Assembly (NCBI GenBank): GCA_017798145.1
Contig: CP059069.1
Location: 1,907,226-1,971,225 of the forward strand
Length of the DNA stretch: 64,000 nucleotides
Source of the DNA: Akkermansiaceae bacterium
GTDB lineage: Bacteria > Verrucomicrobiota > Verrucomicrobiia > Verrucomicrobiales > Akkermansiaceae
Reading direction: 5' to 3'
Positions 53,159-60,746 of this stretch are shown piece by piece. Each line of letters opens with the position of its first letter. Position 1 is the first letter of the stretch. Made by a program: the position numbers and the translations under genes. The notes beneath the pieces were generated by a model that saw only the letters and a program-made list of their open reading frames with translations, did not search any database and was not told the DNA's origin.

Positions 53159-53923
53159 CTAAAGCCCTGCGGCTTCTCGCCATGCCCTGCGCATCAGTGT
53201 GTGACCGGCGATGGATGGGTGTATCCCGTCCCAAGCCCAGAATTTTCCGTCGGTGCCTTTCGATTCGGCGGCTTTTGTAAAGATCTCATGGAAGGGAACA
53301 AATGTCAGGTTCATGTCATCGGCAAGTTTCCTGGCTACCTTCCGGTATGCGTCGAATTCCGCCCATTTGCGAAGTTCGAAGGGCTCGCAGATGATGATGC
53401 GCACTCCCGGGATCGCGGCAAGCGACTGCTCGATCAAGCGCCGGAAGCCATCCTCATAATCCTTGACCGTCCCTTTGTATTTGGAGCCGAACGCGACCGT
53501 GTGCCAGAGGTCGTTGATGCCGACCATGATGCTGAGGACGGATGGTTTAAGATTGATTGTATCCTCTTCCCAACGCGCCGCGAGATCCGGCACCTTGTTT
53601 CCGCTGATACCGCGATTGTAGAACCGGAGATCCAGATCCGGATAGTCGGCGAGCATCTCGCCGGCGATCATTGCGGCGTAGCCGTTCCCCAGCGCTCCAC
53701 CGTCATTCGGCTCGAGAATGTCCTTTTTCCGGCCAGCATCGGTGATCGAGTCGCCTTGGAAAAGGATCACATTACCCTCTATGAGCTTTAGTGGGGAGGG
53801 ACTTACGGGCGCCCCGTGGGCAAGCGAGCAGGCGAGGACGCCGCCGCCACCAAGAGCCAAAGTTCCCTTCAGGACATCTCTGCGGGAAAAGCCCGCCGAC
53901 AAGTTATTTGGATTTTCTTTCAT
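53159..53923 (-). CDS. Secreted SGNH/GDSL hydrolase with twin-arginine signal
   Basis: 254 residues from ATG 53923. The N-terminus SAGFSRRDVLKGTLALGGGG carries a twin-arginine motif, so the protein is probably exported folded. SGNH blocks: VILFQGDSITDAGRK, YNRGISGNKVPDL, VLSIMVGINDLWH and DGIHPSIAGHTLM. Close in type to rhamnogalacturonan acetylesterase-like and other carbohydrate deacetylases. It is the third SGNH enzyme of the locus and the only one with a Tat signal. Confidence 0.88.
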   Translation of the reverse strand: MKENPNNLSAGFSRRDVLKGTLALGGGGVLACSLAHGAPVSPSPLKLIEGNVILFQGDSITDAGRKKDILEPNDGGALGNGYAAMIAGEMLADYPDLDLRFYNRGISGNKVPDLAARWEEDTINLKPSVLSIMVGINDLWHTVAFGSKYKGTVKDYEDGFRRLIEQSLAAIPGVRIIICEPFELRKWAEFDAYRKVARKLADDMNLTFVPFHEIFTKAAESKGTDGKFWAWDGIHPSIAGHTLMRRAWREAAGL

Positions 53924-54091
53924 GGGATTTTTACTATCTGACACGGTTTTATTACTATGATTGGAAAGACAACTCAAAGAATCCAGATCTGCCTCGAGCC
54001 AGATGCGATGAGCTTGGATTTGTCGCCAGCGCTTCGCTACGCTCCACGCCATCCGCCCGAACACTGCATTGAAAGAGGTGATCCGATCTGA

Positions 54092-57000
54092 TCACGGCGC
54101 CGAGAGCAGGTCCACCATATCATCGCCCAAGGCCTTGCCGATGCGGAAGTAGGTCTCGCCGTTCTGGTTCCAGTGGAAACCCTGGTCGGTCGGGGAGTCT
54201 GCGACGGATCTCGCGAAAGGACGTGTATCCGTCGAGAGGACGTTGGCAGGCCGGGGCACACCGGCCACCCAGAGCTGGGCTTTTTCGACGGCGCTGTAAC
54301 CGGCGTATGGAGGGGGCTCCGCAGCTCCGGTCGCCATCCCCGTGCTGGCGATCACGAAGGGCGCGCCCGGTTTGTTGAAAAGGCCTCTCAGGTCGCCGAT
54401 CAGATCGGGCAGGTTGTCCTTGTACTCGGCGGAAAAGGCGGTGCTGATCCGGTCGTTGTAGCCTTGGTGCCATGCGAAACCGACAATTTCATAGCCTTTG
54501 CCAGACCATTCCGGAAATTCCGTATCGAGGTTGTTGAGCACTTGGCGCGAATACTCGATGATCGCGTTGTAGAAATCGCCCACCTGCCCGCCGCGCTTGG
54601 CCACGGCGCTCGGCGGACGGAATTTCTCCGCGAGATCGCGCCCGCCCCAGGCACATTTGATGATCAGCACACCATCCGAGGCATAGTAGTCGCCGAGAAC
54701 CTGGCCGAAGGCGAATTCCGGCCCGATCTTGCCGGAGTCCCGTCCCTTGAATGGCGGCCCGAGGTCGCCTTTCAGGACGGCACCGCCGAGATTGCCGTTG
54801 CCGCCGTCCCGATACCAGATCTTCACGTCGTCGCGGGTTCTGAAAGCGCTGCTGGGATTTGCGGGATTCACGAGCAGGGAGGTGTAGTCGTATTCCGGAA
54901 ACGAAGCGTTGTTGAGTGCGAGGTAACGCAGGCTGCCGATGGCTCCGTTGACATTTCCGTTGCCCCGTTCCGTTTCACCGAAGCCGACCATGTTCGACTG
55001 TCCGGCGAGGATGAAGACCTTGATGCCCGTCGGGTTGTCGTCCCAGGTGCGGAACTGGCGGCTGACCCCGCTGCCGATCGATTGGCCGGTGGTGCTGGTC
55101 ACCCTGTCGATGCCCACCGTGTATCCGGTGTCGGTTCCAAGCGAAGAGCCAAGGGTGAGGGTGACGCTGCCGCCGCCCGGGTTCAGCGTCGCGTTGGTCA
55201 CGTTCAAGGTGCCAGCTCCATCCTGTGTCACGCTGTAATTCGCCGAATTGGAGGCGGAGGACGCATTCATCGGTTCCGAGAACAGCAGGGTGATCGTGTT
55301 CCCGCTTCCCCACAGGTTGACCAGCGCAGGCTCCACATCGAGCTGGGTGATTGGTGTCGCTCTCACCTGCACGAACAGCTTGGTTTCGCTGAGCAGCGAG
55401 GGGTCGATCCTGACGGCCATCGTTTCCACACCGTTCGTCACGGACACGGGCAACTGGTTCGCCGCATTGTCCTCGGACCACTGCACAAGATCGGTCGAAT
55501 ACCACACCTTGTAGTTCATGTTGATCAGCGCCCGGTTGCGCCGTGTGTAGCTGAAGGTGCCTGATCCGGCATCGAGGCTTGTGGGATACGGGCTGGTCGA
55601 TGAGGAATCGTCCGGATTGAGCCCGAAGATATGCTCGTATCCATTGCTGAAGCCATCGCCATCGTCATCCTCATCGGGCAGGCCGAGCTCCGGATAATAG
55701 GTTTCGCGCCAGGCGGCGTAGTCAACGCTCGTGCCGCTGGCAGGGCGGATCTGGATCCCGTTGACGTAGAGGCGGCAGTCGCCGTCCCCGTTGCCGGAAA
55801 CTCCGTCAAGACCGTCATAGGCATCCACGAGAACCGAGATATTGCCCGAGCCGTCGGCAACGATGGACTGGAACACCACGTAGTTGCCGTTGATGAGGAA
55901 GCTGTTGCCGTTGGTGCCGGCTTTTCCGTTGTCGATCCATTGGGACTGGCTGTTTCCGTTCACCGTGTTGGTGGTGACGAAATCCCCCGCCGTCCGCTCG
56001 GTGTCAGCGATGTTGCCCCAGGCGCCGCTGTTGTTGCCGAGGGCATAGATGTAGAGGTCGTAGGACGACCCGGGAGTGAGCCCGGTGATCGACATGGTGG
56101 TGTCCTGTCCCTTGCCGAAGAACCCGCGGCAACCGTTGAAGACGCTGAGCGTGGCACCCGGAATGGTGCGTCCGTCGTTGCCCAGCCCGGAGACACTGAC
56201 GGTGGAGGGATTGCCCGTGGTATCGAGCAGGGAGCTGGCCGACATGATGCCCTGATTCCATGTTTCCCCCGAACCACCCGCCACGCCGACGAGTCCCGTC
56301 ACGTTGGCCTGGCCTTCATCGAGAAATTTCACGTTGTAGGCGGTGGCCGTCGCCGGATCCACGAAATCCACATCGGCGGTTTGGGTGACCGTCGTGTTGT
56401 CGGTGGAGGAGGTTGCGGAAAACGTCACGGTTCCGACCGCGCCCGAGCTGACAACGAAGACCGCCTGGCCGTTGGCACCCGTTGCCTGCGAACCGGACGG
56501 AGTGATGGCCGCCCCCGACGGACTGGCCGCCAAGGAAACCCCCTCGCCCACGATCAAAGTTCCGTTGCCGTCCCTGAGGGTGACCGTGATGGTCGAGGTT
56601 GCGATCCCGTTCGCGGGAACGCTTGCCGAGGAAGCGACGACGCTCGAGTTCCCCGCATCCACCGGGCCAACCGGAACCACCTCCTGAAACTCCACGCTCG
56701 CGGTTTGCGTGATGACCAGGTTGCCGTCGGTCACATCGGTGGCGGTGAAGGTTTCCGTTCCGGCGCTGCCGGACTTGACGGTGAAAAACACCCGCCCGTT
56801 GGCATCGCTGATGTTGTTGGTTGTCGCGATCATTGCGCTGCCATTGCTCGCCAGAGAAACCTGTTTCCCGGCAAGCGGCAGGTTCCCCGCATCGCGGAGG
56901 GTGACGGTGATGGTGGAGGTGGAGATGCCATCGGCAGGCACGGCGGCGGGTGTGGCGGATACGGTGGAGGTCGCGGGATCAGCGACTGCGGGCGTCGCCG

Positions 57001-57703
57001 AAAACGGCGTATCACCGCCTGTGTAGAGGACGATGTTTGAAAAGTTCAGATCGACCGCATCCGTGTCTGTGATGAATGAAACGCCGGAATAGGAAGCGTT
57101 GCCGCTGCGCCAGGCGGCCCAGGGCGTGAACTGGCTCGCCTCGCTGGCGGCTAGGTTGGGGTCGATCCACAGGAAGCCCAAAGCACCGCTTTGTTTGCCT
57201 TGATCGGCAAACCAGTAGTCCCCGCCGGGAGAGGTGTTTGCTTTGGAATGATCCACCTTCATCACCAGGGTGACCGAGGTCTTCGTGGACGCGTTCACCG
57301 GGGTGATGGCCGGCCTGGCCGTGGCAGGGCCTGTCCCATCCGGATCCGTGGTGATGTTCGCGGTGATGAACTCGAAACCTGTCCCCGCACCGCCCGTTTT
57401 CCCCATTCCGAGACGCGGAGCACCGGCATCGTCACTCTGGTTGAACCGCACATTGAAAGTCCCGATGTTGGATGCCGTGGCCGTCCAACTCACGGTCGCC
57501 TTCAGATAGACGGTTCCGGAAGTGGTGTTGGGAGGCGTGCCACCCCAGCCCTCGTTGGGGCTGAAATCGTGGGTGGCGGTGGTGCTCGCCCCACCGGCTG
57601 CCCGGGTGAAATCGGCAAACGGGAAAATTCCCGCGGATGCGGAAGAAACCATCGCGGCGAACGCGAGGAGCAGGGCGGGAAGAAAACGGGTTTTGGATTT
57701 CAT
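54092..57703 (-). CDS. Large multidomain SASA esterase with Big_1/invasin-like domains
   Basis: About 1203 residues from ATG 57703 with a signal peptide (KSKTRFLPALLLAFAAMVSS). Order: an N-terminal sandwich (residues 20-240), two bacterial Ig-like (Big_1) repeats (ISTSTITVTLRDAGNLPLAG and IATSTITVTLRDGNGTLIVG), a further sandwich, a Ca-binding type segment DEDDDGDGFSNGYEHIFGL, an Ig-like domain (TLLFSEPMNASSASNS) and the C-terminal SASA domain with Ser903 in GQSNMVGFGETERG. The Big_1 repeats are typical of adhesins, so this enzyme may be anchored or extended from the cell while deacetylating a polymer. Confidence 0.85.
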   Translation of the reverse strand: MKSKTRFLPALLLAFAAMVSSASAGIFPFADFTRAAGGASTTATHDFSPNEGWGGTPPNTTSGTVYLKATVSWTATASNIGTFNVRFNQSDDAGAPRLGMGKTGGAGTGFEFITANITTDPDGTGPATARPAITPVNASTKTSVTLVMKVDHSKANTSPGGDYWFADQGKQSGALGFLWIDPNLAASEASQFTPWAAWRSGNASYSGVSFITDTDAVDLNFSNIVLYTGGDTPFSATPAVADPATSTVSATPAAVPADGISTSTITVTLRDAGNLPLAGKQVSLASNGSAMIATTNNISDANGRVFFTVKSGSAGTETFTATDVTDGNLVITQTASVEFQEVVPVGPVDAGNSSVVASSASVPANGIATSTITVTLRDGNGTLIVGEGVSLAASPSGAAITPSGSQATGANGQAVFVVSSGAVGTVTFSATSSTDNTTVTQTADVDFVDPATATAYNVKFLDEGQANVTGLVGVAGGSGETWNQGIMSASSLLDTTGNPSTVSVSGLGNDGRTIPGATLSVFNGCRGFFGKGQDTTMSITGLTPGSSYDLYIYALGNNSGAWGNIADTERTAGDFVTTNTVNGNSQSQWIDNGKAGTNGNSFLINGNYVVFQSIVADGSGNISVLVDAYDGLDGVSGNGDGDCRLYVNGIQIRPASGTSVDYAAWRETYYPELGLPDEDDDGDGFSNGYEHIFGLNPDDSSSTSPYPTSLDAGSGTFSYTRRNRALINMNYKVWYSTDLVQWSEDNAANQLPVSVTNGVETMAVRIDPSLLSETKLFVQVRATPITQLDVEPALVNLWGSGNTITLLFSEPMNASSASNSANYSVTQDGAGTLNVTNATLNPGGGSVTLTLGSSLGTDTGYTVGIDRVTSTTGQSIGSGVSRQFRTWDDNPTGIKVFILAGQSNMVGFGETERGNGNVNGAIGSLRYLALNNASFPEYDYTSLLVNPANPSSAFRTRDDVKIWYRDGGNGNLGGAVLKGDLGPPFKGRDSGKIGPEFAFGQVLGDYYASDGVLIIKCAWGGRDLAEKFRPPSAVAKRGGQVGDFYNAIIEYSRQVLNNLDTEFPEWSGKGYEIVGFAWHQGYNDRISTAFSAEYKDNLPDLIGDLRGLFNKPGAPFVIASTGMATGAAEPPPYAGYSAVEKAQLWVAGVPRPANVLSTDTRPFARSVADSPTDQGFHWNQNGETYFRIGKALGDDMVDLLSAP

Positions 57704-57837
57704 GCGGATTGGTAATTTCAAAAAGGCTGTGAGTTCGTTGCTGAATCGCATCCGTTGGGTCGGAGCATGGATGCAGGGCGAAAAAAAGCCGCCGCATGGA
57801 ACATGCAGCGGCTTTGGGAAAAATCGCGAAAAAACGA

Positions 57838-58575
57838 TTAGCGGCGGCGACGCAGGAGCGCGAGGAGACCGAGACCGCCGAGAAGCGCGGCGGAAGGCTC
57901 GGGGATGGTGGCTAGGGCAAGGGCATTTGCAAAGGTGGCGTCAGTAAGGGTAAGGAGTGTGGTGTCGGTGATTGAAGAATCACCAGCGGTTCCGGGGGTG
58001 CTATCGTTTTGGACGTATTGGACGAGTCCGATGAATTCACTGGAGTTCCACTTATTCGAAACAAGGTCGGGCGCTGACTCAAGGCTCGAACCCGTTGGGT
58101 TGATCCAAAAGCTGACAACGGTGTCATCGGCGTTGGCAGCTGTACGATTAACATCGTAGTCATACTTCATGAGGATGGTAATGCTTGTGCCTGCAAGAGC
58201 CCCGATACTCAGGGCTGGCTGGGTGGAACCACCGGCGATCGTGAAGTTGTTGGTGCCTGAGTCCCTAACTAAGGTTCCCATGCGATTTGGGGCAGTGTCC
58301 CCAACAGTGAAAGCTGAATCAAATCCAACACCGATGTTAGCTAGGGTGCCTGTGCCGAAGTTGAAGGTGGTCACAACGTATGCCCGTTCCGTACCGTTAG
58401 CTACCCGCAGAATTTTATTACCTCCATTGGCCGTTTGGACATTGGTGCTTTGTCCTGTAACAGTGGTGGTGCCGTTAGGTGTGACGACGAGGTCGGTTAG
58501 GTTGATGACAGCTGCCTGTGCGGAAGATCCTGCGAACGCGGTGGCTGCAGCAAGAGGTATGAGGAATTTTTTCAT
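57838..58575 (-). CDS. PEP-CTERM sorting-signal protein, 245 aa
   Basis: Signal peptide KKFLIPLAAATAFAGSSAQA, an all-beta secreted domain (TFNFGTGTLANIGVGFDSAF, TSITILMKYDYDVN) and a canonical C-terminal signal IPEPSAALLGGLGLLALLRRRR-type (PEP motif, hydrophobic stretch, arginine cluster). First gene of the minus-strand cluster; it faces the GntR-type regulator across about 138 bp, so it is likely the best candidate for a regulated promoter. Function unknown. Confidence 0.9.
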   Translation of the reverse strand: MKKFLIPLAAATAFAGSSAQAAVINLTDLVVTPNGTTTVTGQSTNVQTANGGNKILRVANGTERAYVVTTFNFGTGTLANIGVGFDSAFTVGDTAPNRMGTLVRDSGTNNFTIAGGSTQPALSIGALAGTSITILMKYDYDVNRTAANADDTVVSFWINPTGSSLESAPDLVSNKWNSSEFIGLVQYVQNDSTPGTAGDSSITDTTLLTLTDATFANALALATIPEPSAALLGGLGLLALLRRRR

Positions 58576-58632
58576 TTGTTTGTCTGTTTACTGTTAGTTC
58601 GGACAGTGCATCTGTCTGTAGGCTTAATATAT

Positions 58633-58643
58633 CTGTTATACAG
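58633..58643. promoter_or_regulatory. Candidate operator CTGTTATACAG
   Basis: An odd-length palindrome CTGTtatACAG in the A/T-rich centre of the intergenic region between the PEP-CTERM gene and the regulator. Its position, in a stretch suitable for promoter -10 elements, fits a binding site, but only one copy is seen. Inference. Confidence 0.3.
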
Positions 58644-58681
58644 CATGATGCCGACCCCGATGGCAATTCTTTTTTTCATTG

Positions 58682-58708
58682 AAACCTGTATGTTTTCCTA
58701 GCAGGTTT
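58682..58708. promoter_or_regulatory. Candidate operator before the regulator gene
   Basis: Inverted repeat AAACCTG / CAGGTTT with a 13-base spacer, ending five bases before the regulator start codon. A site so close to the start would suit autorepression. Inference from position and symmetry. Confidence 0.35.
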
Positions 58709-58713
58709 ACCTC

Positions 58714-59781
58714 ATGGCAAAAAAAGCGCTGTGCACTTTCACCGATCAAGTCACCGATCAACTGCGGCGTGGCATGGCGGAGGGGCGCTGGAGAAAAACA
58801 CTGCCCGGGCGCAAGAAGCTTGCCGATGAGCTGGGTTGCAGCCAGTGGACGGTTGAAGAGGCGGTGGAGCGACTGACAAAGGAGGGAATGCTGGTATCGC
58901 CCGGCCCGGGCAAGCGGCGTCAGATCACCCTCAGGGAGGGAGTCGCCAAGCCCCGTGTATTGCGGATCGTGATCCTGCTTTATGAGGAAGCCGAAAAATC
59001 GGTGAGCTATCACGTGAATCTTTTGCATCGGCTGCAGGATGCCGGGCATGAGGTGGTTTTTGCTGAAAAGTCGCTTCACGATCTCAAAATGAATACGAAG
59101 AGAGTCGCTCGCTTCGTTGGTGCGACGGAGGCCGATGCCTGGGTGGTGGTTTCGGCTTCCCGCGACGTGCTGCAATGGTTCGCCGGGCAGGATACGCCGG
59201 CTTTTGCCCTTTTCGGGCGTAGCAGTCGGGTTTCGCTGCCAAGTGCGGCGCTACGAAAGTCGGATGCGTTGATCGAACTGGCGGATCGGCTGGTGGATCT
59301 GGGGCATCACCGGATCGTGATTCTTGCCCGTGAAGAGCGGCGCAAGCCGAACCCCGCCTATCTTGAACAGCTCTTTCTCGACCGCCTTGAAGAGCGTGGC
59401 ATATCGACCGGTCCCTACAACCTCCCGGACTGGGGTGACAGCCCGAAAGAGTTACGCAGGATTCTGGATTCCCTATTCATGCACACCCCCCCGTCGGCGT
59501 TGATCGTGGATCAGCCGGTGCTGTGCGTCGCCGTGCTGCAGCATCTTTCCCGGATCGGGCTGTCAGCACCCGACGATGTTTCACTGGCCTGCACCGACTG
59601 GATCGAATCCTTCGATTGGTGCGACCCGGAGGTCACACACATCACATGGGATGCGCGCCCTGTGATCAATCAGGTGGTGAGATGGGCTGAAAGAATCAGC
59701 AGGGGAAAGGATGACCGTCGCAAGCACAATGAAAAGGTCAGGCTGGTGCTTGGCGGGACGATCGGAGCAGCTCCAAGGTGA
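58714..59781 (+). CDS. GntR/LacI-type (XylR-like) transcriptional regulator
   Basis: 355 residues. A GntR-type winged helix at the N-terminus (RKKLADELGCSQWTVEEAVE) is joined to a LacI/periplasmic-binding-protein-like effector domain (RIVILLYEEAEKSVSYHVNL, HHRIVILAREERRKPNPAYL, PDDVSLACTDWIESFDWCDP). Such fusions in Verrucomicrobiota and Planctomycetota generally sense sugars. Divergent from the glycan-degradation cluster and the only regulator near it, so it probably controls it. The effector may be rhamnose or another released sugar. Confidence 0.88.
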   Translation: MAKKALCTFTDQVTDQLRRGMAEGRWRKTLPGRKKLADELGCSQWTVEEAVERLTKEGMLVSPGPGKRRQITLREGVAKPRVLRIVILLYEEAEKSVSYHVNLLHRLQDAGHEVVFAEKSLHDLKMNTKRVARFVGATEADAWVVVSASRDVLQWFAGQDTPAFALFGRSSRVSLPSAALRKSDALIELADRLVDLGHHRIVILAREERRKPNPAYLEQLFLDRLEERGISTGPYNLPDWGDSPKELRRILDSLFMHTPPSALIVDQPVLCVAVLQHLSRIGLSAPDDVSLACTDWIESFDWCDPEVTHITWDARPVINQVVRWAERISRGKDDRRKHNEKVRLVLGGTIGAAPR

Positions 59782-59882
59782 GGTGCCGACCGGGAACTTC
59801 CAGCGGGCGTTGTTGAGTTCGTTGAGCATGGCTTCGAGACGGGTGATCTGAAAGGATGGCACCGGTTAGGCCTTCGGTCATT

Positions 59883-60746
59883 TCACTCCTCGGGCGCCGG
59901 GATGTTGTCGCCCACATCCAGGATGGCTTGGCTGCGCTGTTGCTCGAGTTCGCTGCGGATGCTGGCATCGGCGTGCCGGAGCCAACTTTCCCGGGTTTCC
60001 TCGGGTTGCTGGAGGATCACACCTTCCATGGCGCGCGCGGCTTCCGTGCGGATCTCCCCGTCTTGCAGCGTTCCTAGCCAAGCGAAAGCAGCTGCCGCGT
60101 CTCGTGGCAGCCATTGCGCCACGACTGCCCTGATGCCTGCCTGGCGTGCGGCGCCGGGTGGGAATGAGGAAACCCAACCGGCGGCATCCGGGGAGGATTT
60201 CGCGGCCCATCGCTGGATGACCTGCACCACCGCCACATCGAACTCGTGTCCGACAATGCCCGATTCCGAAAGCAGATCCGCGGCGCGATGAGGATCTGTC
60301 TCTGCGAGGATCAGCGCGATCTGGCTTTTCGCAGCGGCAATTTCCTGTTCGGAGCCAGCGGTGGCCGCCCAGGCGAGCGCCTCGTCGGCATCCCGCTCGG
60401 CCATGCGCATCGCGTAGTGCTTGATCAGCCGAATCCTTTCCGGGCTGTCCGTAGGCAATTGCAGGAAGGCTTCGATGGAGAGGCCGGGATCGATTTCCAT
60501 GGCGTTCCAAGCGAGGTCGGCCAATGCCCTTTCCCGGACAGAGGTGGACTCGATCCTTGACGCCGCTCCGAGGATTCTCCTCAGCGCAGCGGGCGTGCCC
60601 GGCACCGGCCCGCGCGGCTCATGCCCCCGGCGAACTGCCTTGGCCGAGGTTGTGGCGACGCCCGGATCGGGGTGCGGGGAGTCCGGCTTGTCGCATCCAA
60701 CCGACAACAAGCCGAACCAGAGGAAAACCAAGGGATGGCGGATCAC
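59883..60746 (-). CDS. Hypothetical lipoprotein with helical repeats, 287 aa
   Basis: Starts with GTG 60746, which overlaps the stop of the upstream giant repeat protein (GTGA), a strong sign of translational coupling. The N-terminus IRHPLVFLWFGLLSVGC is a lipoprotein signal. The rest is helical with repeated A-x-x-x-W/A patterns (ERIRLIKHYAMRMAERDADE, SPDAAGWVSSFPPGAARQAG), resembling TPR-like or HEAT-like folds common in verrucomicrobial proteins. Probably an envelope partner of the coupled surface protein. Family not recognised. Confidence 0.72.
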   Translation of the reverse strand: MIRHPLVFLWFGLLSVGCDKPDSPHPDPGVATTSAKAVRRGHEPRGPVPGTPAALRRILGAASRIESTSVRERALADLAWNAMEIDPGLSIEAFLQLPTDSPERIRLIKHYAMRMAERDADEALAWAATAGSEQEIAAAKSQIALILAETDPHRAADLLSESGIVGHEFDVAVVQVIQRWAAKSSPDAAGWVSSFPPGAARQAGIRAVVAQWLPRDAAAAFAWLGTLQDGEIRTEAARAMEGVILQQPEETRESWLRHADASIRSELEQQRSQAILDVGDNIPAPEE

